The notes under the pieces: generated by a model
What the model was told of the DNA's origin: nothing
The model's database searches: none
The model's input: the letters and a program-made list of their open reading frames with translations, nothing else
DNA from: Triatoma infestans
Taxonomy: Eukaryota; Arthropoda; Insecta; Hemiptera; Reduviidae
Length of the DNA: 64,000 nucleotides
Direction of reading: 5' to 3'
NCBI GenBank assembly: GCA_011037195.1
Contig: JAAEAF010014485.1
Location: 85,489 to 149,488, forward strand
Translations under genes and position numbers: made by a program
In this document: positions 56,290-64,000 of the stretch, in pieces
How positions within the stretch are numbered: the stretch's first letter is position 1
Layout of the letters: every line of letters starts with the position of its first letter

Positions 56290-57270
56290 GGATAGGCCAA
56301 AGGATCTCTTCAATAAGAAAGAAAGAGCTGAAGCCTCCTCTTGTAACGAAACCAAAAAAAAAAGAAAAAAGAAGAGCACTAGTCTTCCACAAATAAGACA
56401 GACCAAGATGTTTAGAAACCACGACATAAATATGACATAGAAACTTTCAAACTTAACAAACGGAAAAGTCTGCAATTGCAGAACATTTTTTTTTACAATT
56501 GGACACGCAATAAATTTTGAGCACACCCAGTTCCTTGCCCAAATATTATGAACGTATCTTGAAAGAGATAGACGATAGAAATTGTGAGAGAGAAAAATGC
56601 TTTATAATTAGGGCTTATGTATCCGATCAGAGCAGAATATGGATGCCCCTGTTCAGAGAAAGGAAAGTAAAAGGAAAAAGAATTAACAATTTTCCAACAT
56701 TAAAAGAATTGGCGACAAAACAGTGGGGGTGGGTGGGAAACTTAGACCTCGTCAGCCACAAGCCAATCACATGGAAGGGAGGGAAAATTAGGCCGCTCTC
56801 AATACCTACAGTATGACGGGAAGGAAGTTAGGCTTTGCATTAAAATTCTACAACTAACCGTCCTGATTTTTTTCCATTGACCAACCTGAAGAAGCTTATT
56901 GCAATATGAGGGAAACGTTGTTTAATAACAGACCGCTATGATGCGGTGTCATACATGAAGTGTTCTGCAAGGCAATATCCACGGTAGTCTCTTTTCCATT
57001 TTTCCATAAACTTATTTATCACGATGTATCTGTGAAAAAGACTAAATTTCGAAATTCTGACATGGATGCAATATCTACTTTCTCAAACTCCAGTCAGAGA
57101 AAGTAAAACAAAAAATATATTTAATTTGGAAAAAGCTTCATTCATTAAAAAAAAAAAAAAATTATTGGTAAAGGTTTTTATTATATCTGTAAAAGTTTCA
57201 TTTAAATTGAAGAGGTTTCATTCAATTTGAAATGGTTGTAATGGTCCGAAAGTACTACATATTTTAAGTG
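56290..57270. other. No recognised gene; one unassigned frame and a trace of family R
   Basis: The frame 56517-56816 (99 codons, with KKWGWVGNL-like and GGKIRPLSIPTV stretches) has no family I recognise. 57037-57107 shows faint R A-end similarity ending AGAGAAAGTAAAAC. The stretch at 56886-56920 (CTGAAGA...GAAAC) resembles but does not complete the hammerhead core. Confidence 0.35.
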
Positions 57271-57284
57271 CACCAAATAAATAT

Positions 57285-57677
57285 TGTAACGCAGCAAGTG
57301 GTGCCATCTAGGAGAGAAGACAGGTACCTAAGATTCTCTTAGTGCCCGTAGGAACGCTGGCGGCGCTCTAGCTTTTTCTGGAATATTAGAGAACATTCTG
57401 GAAGGTTCGCTACCGGTATAAATAGAGGGACCACGGAGAGTTGAGAGAGTTTTTCAGTTACAAACGAAGTTACAAGTTTGTGAAAAGTGTACAAAAGTGA
57501 ACAAAGTGAATTTTTGTGGTTTAAACTGTGAAATAATTATCATTAAGCGTTGTATTGAGTAATTTATTGTGTATAGCAATAAATTGGAGTTTTCTTTATT
57601 GAAGTTTAGATTATTTTATCTATACGAACCCACTTAAAACTAGTTGCAGTAGCTAGTTTAGAAACAAAAACATTACA
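57285..57677 (+). mobile_element. Solo LTR, probably Gypsy/Ty3 type
   Basis: 393 bp beginning TGTAAC and ending ATTACA, with TGTAA/TTACA terminal inverted repeats and a 4-bp duplication ATAT on both sides (57281-57284, 57678-57681). It contains a TATA box (TATAAATAG, 57417-57425) and AATAAA (near 57581) in the order expected of U3-R-U5. No internal coding sequence is present, so it is a solo LTR left by recombination. A 4-bp duplication favours Gypsy over BEL/Pao or Copia, both of which usually make 5 bp. Confidence 0.8.
57376..57425 (+). promoter_or_regulatory. Heat-shock element array and TATA box in the solo LTR
   Basis: GAACATTCTGGAAGGTTC (57391-57408) consists of four perfect contiguous 5-bp heat-shock-factor units in alternating orientation (GAA, TTC, GAA, TTC, each spaced by 2 bp). 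A further TTCTGGAA lies at 57376-57383. The TATA box TATAAATAG starts 9 bp downstream. The arrangement matches the promoter-proximal elements of heat-shock genes. Binding and heat induction are inferred. Confidence 0.75.
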
Positions 57678-57895
57678 ATATGTTATTATGAATTGCAAAG
57701 TGAATGTGGGCAGAATGAGAAGCTTAATGTGTTACACAGCATGACAAACTACCGTTATTACCTGTTATATATTAAAATGGTGCGGAGTTCATTGGTGAGT
57801 TTTTAATGTAAAAATAATAAAACATATTGTCTGTATATGTGTTTATGTTTATTTTGGTATACAAATAAATATTTATGTTATGTGATATAGTGTCT

Positions 57896-58237
57896 TCAAT
57901 CATCGTGTAGAATACATGGCACTGACGGTGCATCTGGTACCGCCTTGGCGGCTCTTATTTGAGTTGCATATGGAGGTGGCGGTTTAGAACAACGGGGCGG
58001 TTTGCCATCAAAAAGGTTAGGTTTTCTAACGCCACAGATTGGTGGGGCCATACTCGGTGGACAAACTGGCAAAGGGCGTACACGACATTCCGGTCTACCT
58101 CCACCGCAGTCCCATCGTGGACAATCATCTTGTAATCCATTCTTCTTCCAACATTGACATCCTTGATATAGCTTACCGGCTCTTAACTCCTGACTCTTAT
58201 ATCGTGGTAACACCCAAGGTGGAACATTCTATTTAAA
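57896..58237 (-). CDS. Cys/Pro-rich terminal exon of an unidentified host gene (partial)
   Basis: A clean frame from a probable splice acceptor (minus-strand ...TTTAAATAG just before AATGTTCCACC) to a TGA stop at 57896-57898. The ORF's nominal start is GTG, so it is more likely internal. About 110 codons with CQCWKKNGLQDDCPRWDC, RPECRVRPLPVCPPSMAPPIC and GKPPRCSKPPPP: at least ten cysteines in irregular spacing plus Pro-rich runs, suggesting a secreted or extracellular disulfide-rich protein. AATAAA on the minus strand about 45 nt after the stop (near 57850) supports a genuine 3' end. Composition is GC-richer than the flanks. No upstream exon was recognised. No function is assigned. Confidence 0.5.
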
Positions 58238-58646
58238 TAAGCAAATTTATTAGCTTTTTTTATTATTTTTATGAAATTTTAAAGTAGATAATCTATTGTA
58301 ACTAAAATCGCCAGATATTAAAATACTAACCCTAACTTAATAAATAACTGATAAAACTTTAGTTTTAATTACTATTATAAATTTGTTTTTAATAATGTTC
58401 TGAAATTCATACATTATTTGCCAGATTGTAATAATTTCAAATAAAGATTCTTAAAGAAATTCCATAATATTTGCCATTGAATTTCTTAATCAGTCTTGAA
58501 AATGCCAATAGATTTAATTAAAACTAGGGTACATCTCATGAAATAGAACAAACTAGATTAAGATGCAGTGTATTGCAGTGGATACTGCTTTCAATTCTCA
58601 ATGCTGGCTTTGGATTTATTTGATAATTTATACGAGTTAATATATA

Positions 58647-60212
58647 AACTGCTGGATAATAGTTTTGCATAACATTTCAAAATGTTGTAATTTGAAGTTA
58701 CAATCTATTACTGTATATTTTTGTGGATTCGTTGTGAATGAATTCTAGTCAAAGGGAACAAAAGAAAAATAGCCAAGAAATTAAGTAAAAAGTTTTTTAT
58801 TTTCACAAATTAAAAAAAATCTCAACAACGAAAAAAAAAAGAATCTAGAATTCAAAACCTAAAACAGTTCTTGTTCTTTTTTAATCGGTTTTTTGCTAAA
58901 AATATTTAGTGACACCTCCTCTTGCTCTGATAACCCCACCAAGCCTCCTCGGCATTGAAGCAATGAGATTTTGAATAATCTCTTAAGAAATCCCATTTCA
59001 TTCTTCAACAATCGCTAAACGTAGCTCCATGAGACAACTAAAGCAATCCGGGCGAAACCTAAGACGTCTTCCAATAGTGTCCCAAAGGTACTCAAAAGGA
59101 TTTAGGTCTGGATTCTCGGTGGGAAAACTAAACATTAATTCCAACATCTTGTAGGTATTGCAGGACAACTCGAGCAGTATGACATCTGGCGTTTCTTGCA
59201 TAAATAAAAAATTATCACAAACTCTTTCGGCTAATGGCGCAACATATTGCTGAATAACTTCCTGGAGACACCTCTGGGCATTTCATATACTAGTCTCAAC
59301 AATGTGTAGGTCTGTACGCCCATCAGAATTTATGCCTCCCCATACCATAATATAATCCTACCTCCATCAAAACTCGGGTTTGGAGAGATATTAACCTTTA
59401 CCTATCTCTCCCCTTGTCGCCTCCACATTCTCACCTTTCCATTTGGAGGGAGTACAGTGAATCTCGATTTGTCTGTGAATAAAATACGTTTCCAATCTTC
59501 TACTGTCCAATTGACATGTTCACGAGAATATTGAAGTCTGGCAACTCTATGGGCTTTGGAAAGAAGAGGGCAGCAGCGGCTCTCCTTTAAGCCAAATTGG
59601 CTTCATTTAACCTTCTCCTAACTGTCCTACTTGAAGTCTGGACATCATGGACAGAAGCGATCAAATATCGTAATTGATTACTAGTGACAAACCTGTTCCG
59701 TAAGAAATTCAGCTGAATAAATCTCTCATCTCTCCGGGTTGTATTCTAGGGCGGCCTGTAACTTGCCGTCGGGAGTAGCTACCAGTCACCCTATGGTGTG
59801 CTAAAATTCTTTAGACAGTGGATTGGCTCATTCGTAGTCTCTGAGCGATTGTTGCTTGATTTAGCCATTCCTCATGTAATGTCACCACACGCACGGCAAT
59901 TTCTTCCGAATAATTACCATGAAGAGGCATGTTAAGAACTAAAAGCGAAAAAAAAAGAACTGATAAGAAAAAACTAAACAAAAATGAGTAGGAGAGATAA
60001 ATTACCAGAAGCAATGAAAGTGAAGAACTGGTATTATTATTGTATTTTCAAGAGTTCAGAGAATTAAAAACATAAACAAATGGTTCAGTCTTTTATTTCT
60101 CTTGGGTTCAGAGTTCGTTTACAACGATTGTATAACAAAAAATTACAGTAATAGACTGTAAATTCAAATTACATCATTTTAAAATTTTATGCAATACTTT
60201 TGTCCAGCAGGT
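58647..60212 (-). mobile_element. Tc1/mariner transposon with long TIRs
   Basis: About 70-bp TIRs (58647-58716 and 60143-60212) share CTGCTGGA, TTGCATAA, TGTAATTTGAA and TCTATTACTGTA. TA lies directly outside each end (58645-58646, 60213-60214), the duplication expected of Tc1/mariner. Length 1,566 bp. It carries a frame-broken transposase on the minus strand. Confidence 0.85.
58915..59937 (-). pseudogene. Tc1/mariner transposase
   Basis: It starts MPLHGNYSEEIAVRVVTLHE followed by EWLNQATIAQRLRMSQSTV, a paired-type helix-turn-helix that binds the TIR. After a stop come RILAHHRVTGSY and GRPRIQPGEMRDL. The catalytic domain survives in pieces: REHVNWTVEDWKRILFTDKSRF (first Asp in FTDKSRF), an ILWYG block, a FMQETPD block where the second Asp is altered next to a frameshift, and NPDLNPFEYLWDTIGRRLRF with the final acidic residue. 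Several shifts and stops make it inactive. It moves DNA by cut-and-paste at TA sites. Confidence 0.8.
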
Positions 60213-60214
60213 TA

Positions 60215-60690
60215 TATTAAAATACGTTTGCTAAAAACCTCCGTTGGAAAAATACTTAAAACTAGCTAACTCTGAAAGCCAACATTTAATGACCCCTTAG
60301 ACATGGCTACTTTAACTGGATGTACGAAGCACACCTCACTTTAATGTAATTGTAATTTTCCGTTTCTAGAAGTTCTTCCTTGAGGGTATTGTCTAAGGTA
60401 AGAAAAGCCGAAAGAGAAGCATCTGAAAGGTTAATATTTCCTTTCCAAACTTTCTCAAACCATCTATTTCTTATATGACTAACCAAAGTATCAAAACAAC
60501 TGCACTTCACTTGCGTTGCCGTCAAGATGAAACTCGCCAAGCATGTAGTGTCTGATATATAACTTCCATATTATTATGAACTACTATTTAAGGTAAATTG
60601 GTTTTGTAAACACTATTACATAAATGGAGCATGAAGCAGAAATGGCAATTTTTTTAGTAAGAAAAACTAAAAAAAAATCAGAAAAGTATA
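60215..60690. other. No recognised gene
   Basis: A 77-codon minus-strand frame (60540-60307) with KCSCFDTLVSHIRNRWFEKV is vaguely like parts of hAT-type proteins but too short to assign. Nothing else is supported. Confidence 0.3.
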
Positions 60691-60739
60691 GCAGAACACC
60701 AAACATAATAAATATGTGAGAAATGGTGCGATTGAGATG

Positions 60740-61100
60740 AGGGAAAGAAGGATATAGCAAAACAGGAAGCAGCTCCAGAAGAAATAATCAGAGCCCAAAC
60801 CAGAACTTGTAACAGAAGAGGCCCCAGATCCGGAAGGGATCATGATGGAACTCCAGAAGTATGGAGGCAAATAACTAGATGAAATCCTTAGCAAGATATG
60901 CACTCGTATTATGAATGGTCACAATATTTCAGAAGAATGGAACACATCCTAGGTTACGATCTTTAAAAAAGGAAGCAAGAAGAACTGTGATAATTACAGA
61001 ACGCTGAGGTTCCTGCCAACAGTAGCAAGAACTTTCGGAGCTGTGATTAGAAGAGGCCGCCAAAGGGAAAATTTCCGATGGTTTCACAGCACGTAAATCT
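60740..61100 (+). pseudogene. Non-LTR reverse transcriptase N-terminal fragment
   Basis: Broken frame reading EEAPDPEGIMMELQKYGGK, LDEILSKICTRIMNGHNISE, EEWNTS, VTIFKKGSKKNCDNYRTLRF and LPTVARTF. This matches in order the RT finger region (KAPGPDGIxxExLKYGG; GxIPxxWxxSxIxxIxKKGDxxxCxNYRGIxLLPT). The palm is lost where an R-repeat end begins at 61141. Confidence 0.65.
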
Positions 61101-61140
61101 TGCATGGGCAACATCTTTAGCCCAAGACCAGTTATAGAAA

Positions 61141-61272
61141 AGACTTTCTCTACTCCTTTAAAAGGAAGTATTGTAATCTTGTCAAATTTTCGATATCGAG
61201 GTTCACCGGAAATACACGTTTTGAGGTCCCCTGAATCCAAAAAAGTGGTTTTTACGAAATTGTGTGTATTGT
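61141..61272 (+). repeat. Family R A-end, isolated
   Basis: Begins ACTTTCTCTACTCCTTTAAA with AGGAAGTATTGTAATC (a variant of the usual hairpin), then TTTTCGATATCGAG and TTCACCGGAAATACACG, ending in the (TG)-site GTGTGTATTGTG. It is oriented opposite to a very similar end at 63845-63943. Confidence 0.75.
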
Positions 61273-61620
61273 GTTATTTATTTATTTATTTTGACATCAT
61301 GCCCCGCTCTTCGAGCACTACATGGAAATTATTTGACAGTACAATTTATAATTATTTTAAACTAAACAATTTAATCACTGTCAAACTAACTTCTTATGAG
61401 AATGACTAATTATTAATTTATATAAACATAAAAGCAAATGAAACAACCTTATTTCGGAAAGTAATATGATGAATCAATTATTATTACAATTTTTTTGTTT
61501 TTCAATTTAATTATTTTTTACTTTATTATAATTTTTCTTTAAATCTTTGATTTTATTATTATTATTATTGTTTTTATTTATTTATTTTTTATTTTATTTT
61601 ATTTCTTTTAGTTTTTTTAA
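61273..61620. other. AT-rich spacer
   Basis: T-rich low-complexity sequence with (TTA)n near 61553; no gene. Confidence 0.5.
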
Positions 61621-63843
61621 TCAATCATAATTCGAAATGCTGATGAATCGAAAAGTACTAATCAAAAATTTAAATATTTCACTGATATATTTATTAAATT
61701 GAAAATAAAAGTCCCTCTGGAGCAAAGTGTACTTAGTAGGTGGCCAATGTGCGCCCTGGGTGACGACATGTTGCAACAAAATTTGCCTTGCCAGAAGGAG
61801 GGTGCTGCACTCCCAAAGTATATGATCCACCGTCTGGGGAGAAGTCTGGTCACAGGAGCATACTGGGCTTGGTAGAATCTTGAACCTGTGAAGATAGGCT
61901 GCCATTTTGCCATGCCCTGAAAGAAGTCGTGTCAGATTGTAATTGATTTTGAGATGTTCGATTTCAAGACTCATCGCAATGGATGGAAAAAATACCTTGA
62001 TCAGTTGGCCCGTCAAGGAGTCTTTCCAAAGCTTTTACCAGTGATCTAAGCTGAGTTTGTTGGATTCATCTCTTCCATACAGCTAGCGGAAAATTGTTGT
62101 AACTGCTTAGAATATCCTTATCTTTAGAGGCCGCTTTTGCACATTCGTTACCTTCCTTCCACACCAACATGGATTTTCACCCATGTCATACAGATAAGGC
62201 AACGCTGCCTGAGTCTAGATAGCCTAATTCTAATAGCTTCAATGAGCGGAACATGGATAACAGTGTTTTTCCGAGTGTCAATAGTTATGCGGCTGTCTGT
62301 TGCAATTCTGATTTTTTCATTAGAACATACATGTTGTTCTAACCAATCCAAAGCCTTCACAACTGCCAGCTACTTCACCTGGTTGTTAAAACAATTTCCA
62401 TCTAGCCTATATTTTTGTTCTGCAACTGGCTTTTCCTTCCTAAATGCTACAAAAGCACAACCGACATTATCTCCTTCCTTGCTTCCGTCGGTAAATATCT
62501 CCAGATCGAGTGGGGTCTCAAGATCCATGCTAATGGCCGCAGGATGCTTCCACGTTTTGAAATCCATAGGCCTATCCAACAAAGATCCATTCATTCCGTC
62601 TTCTACTTTACCGTCTTTTATTTTATCAAGGAGCATCAAATCCTGTATTTGCAAACAGATCGGCTTTATTCCAGCAATCACACAAGCCGCATTATAAGAA
62701 ATAGTTCAGTAGCCTTTAATTCAAGTAGCAAAAACAGTGTCTGAACGCGTTCATGTTTGCACCTTTTTTTTCTTTAGTTTCAATGCTGACTGCCATACTG
62801 GGACTGCAGATAACAGCAGAGGCAGAAATGCTCCCTTGTAAATCACAGTCAATGCTTGACTTCCTGGATCCTAGTGTACCTTAGCAGCTCTAGAAAGTAC
62901 ATTTAAAAACTTCCAGCTTTTGCCACAAATGTAACTGATATGGTCGTTCCAACTTAGCCTTCTGTCAAATATAATTGGAAAATATTTAAGATTTTCTACC
63001 ATTTCTAATTTTTTGCTAACCAAATATATTGATACATCCTCCGACTTTGGACTCATTCTTTTAGAAATGTACATAATCTTCGATTTATTTTTATTGAATT
63101 TAATTTTGTGTTCGGCAGACCAATTTTCAACGATTCGTAAAACCCTGTTTACATCGACACTTATTTCCAATGCAGTTTATCTTATTAATAAGAGGAGATC
63201 ATTTGCAACAGCAATTGCTTGATCATGACCAGAAAAAGTAAGCCTTAGTGAAGTATCGTACATTAAAATCCAAAAACCGGGCCCACAGCAAGATCCTTGT
63301 GGACAGTCTCTAGTTGCCTGGGCATCTTTTCGTAATGAATTTAAGCTCAGACTAACATTTCTCGAGAGATGGTAAAGGTTCCTCGGACATTTCCTTTCTC
63401 TCAAGCTTTTTAAAATACTAGGCCACCAAACAGCGTCGAAAGCAGACAGTCTATGTCAAATGATATAAGAAGAGCTTCCCATCTCAATCTAAGTATTCAT
63501 TAATTCTGTGCTGATTTCAATGCACTAACCGTTGAAGTCTGAGGTCTAAAGCTAAAATGCCTGTCAGTCAGAAGACGATTAGAGTTCATTTGGTACATAA
63601 TACGATGAATCATTAATTTTTTCAAGAACCTTGCCCGCTACCTATGGGCCTTAGCTTGGACAAATCATTCATTTCCTTCTTTCCATTTTTCCAGAATAAC
63701 TATCACAGCTTTCTTCCAGCACGATGGAAACTGTCTTCTGGATAGACAATCAAATTACATTGAAGGAATAGCATCTGGATAAAATTCAAATACCTTCTTT
63801 AATATCTCAATTGTCAGACTATCCCAACCTGGAGCCTTACCAC
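61621..63843 (-). pseudogene. R1/I-type non-LTR retrotransposon ORF2, frame-broken
   Basis: Read on the minus strand from 63843 it gives GKAPGWDSLTIEILK and WKKAVIVILEK (RT fingers). Then come CPQGSCCGPGFWILMYDTSL (usual CPQGSVLGPLLW) and AIAVANDLLLL, where the YADD motif is degraded to xxND. Next follow ENWSAEHKIKFNKNKSKIMY and LSWNDHISYI (thumb). RNase H follows in two frames: LEIFTDGSKEGDNVGCAFVA (first Asp), RIATDSR, WVKIHVGVEG. The C-terminal cluster is LTRLLSGHGKMAAYLHRF with CSCDQTSPQTVDHILWEC (62016-61621). Many shifts and stops. The 5' side is cut exactly where the R end begins. The HCHC cluster and GHG motif suggest an R1-like relationship, and the RNase H suggests the I group. Confidence 0.75.
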
Positions 63844-63844
63844 T

Positions 63845-63943
63845 GGATTCAGGGACCCAAAAAACGTGAATTACCGGTGAAAACTCGATATCGAAAATTT
63901 GACAAGATAAAATACTTCTTTAAAGGAGTTAGAGAAAGTAAAA
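63845..63943 (-). repeat. Family R A-end, isolated and inverted
   Basis: The reverse complement starts ACTTTCTCTAACTCCTTTAA with AGAAGTATTTTATCTTG, then TTTTCGATATCGAGTTTTCA and ACCGGTAATTCACG, ending AATCCAGTGG. It shares the CTTTAAA variant with the end at 61141, which other copies lack, so the two probably derive from one event or one subfamily. Confidence 0.7.
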
Positions 63944-64000
63944 AACAAATAATCACCAAGTTCATTATAAGGTTAAAACTTTTGAAAATGAATCATAGTC

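Noticed and set aside
56886..56920. CTGAAGA...GAAAC as another hammerhead ribozyme
   Set aside because: CAAC/GTTG flank it, but there is no stem III and no NUH cleavage triplet in the required place.
1..64000. CRISPR arrays, operons or bacterial regulatory sites
   Set aside because: None found. Spacing, splice-like signals, SINEs and retrotransposons show a eukaryotic nuclear genome.

Overview
The window looks like an AT-rich intergenic or intronic stretch of an arthropod nuclear genome, most likely an insect. The evidence is the mix of mobile elements: a Jockey-type non-LTR retrotransposon, R1-, RTE- and I/LOA-type non-LTR fragments, a BEL/Pao pol remnant, Tc1/mariner and PIF/Harbinger DNA transposons (one with a MADF protein gene), tRNA-derived SINEs and palindromic MITEs. 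There are no operons and no recognisable multi-exon host gene. The only candidate host coding sequence is one cysteine/proline-rich terminal exon on the minus strand near 57.9-58.2 kb. A hemipteran source is a guess from the general look and was not tested.

Layout. 1-2.2 kb: a decayed PIF/Harbinger element with matching terminal inverted repeats (TIRs) and TAA duplications. 3.5-5.3 kb: a hAT-like non-autonomous element with an 8-bp target duplication, carrying a SINE and a copy of a modular repeat (called family R here). 5.5-12.6 kb: scraps of at least four non-LTR retrotransposons. 12.6-15.1 kb: a GC-rich BEL/Pao pol 3' end and probable LTR. 15.3-20 kb: R repeats, a foldback element, an R1-type C-terminus and a truncated SINE. 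22.3-23.3, 39.8-40.9 and 47.3-48.4 kb: three copies of one I-superfamily retrotransposon ending in (AAT)n. 26.6 kb: a complete lysine-tRNA-derived SINE inside an R copy. 27.3-28.6 kb: a second PIF/Harbinger element. 30.7 kb: a 205-bp palindromic MITE. 31.8-32.3 and 36.7-37.1 kb: a composite SINE in opposite orientations. 48.5-49.8 kb: a second I/LOA-type retrotransposon with an exact 14-bp duplication. 51.0-56.3 kb: a full-length Jockey element with both ORFs open. 57.3-57.7 kb: a solo LTR with a heat-shock-type promoter. 58.6-60.2 kb: a Tc1/mariner element with about 70-bp TIRs. 60.7-63.9 kb: non-LTR RT fragments bracketed by inverted R ends.

How the parts relate. Nothing here behaves as a pathway; the genes serve transposition. 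The Jockey element has an open nucleic-acid-binding ORF1, an endonuclease/reverse transcriptase ORF2, a poly(A) tail and a 13-bp target duplication, so it could encode its own retrotransposition. The SINEs are non-autonomous, and one subtype has a 3' end resembling that of the I/LOA-type element, which suggests a partnership. Nesting gives a relative order: SINE inside R, SINE and R inside hAT, an I/LOA insertion within the flank of an older I-type insertion. The least explained items are the R family (terminal hairpins plus tandem ~290-300-bp units), the hammerhead-ribozyme-like motifs, and the perfect heat-shock element in the solo LTR.
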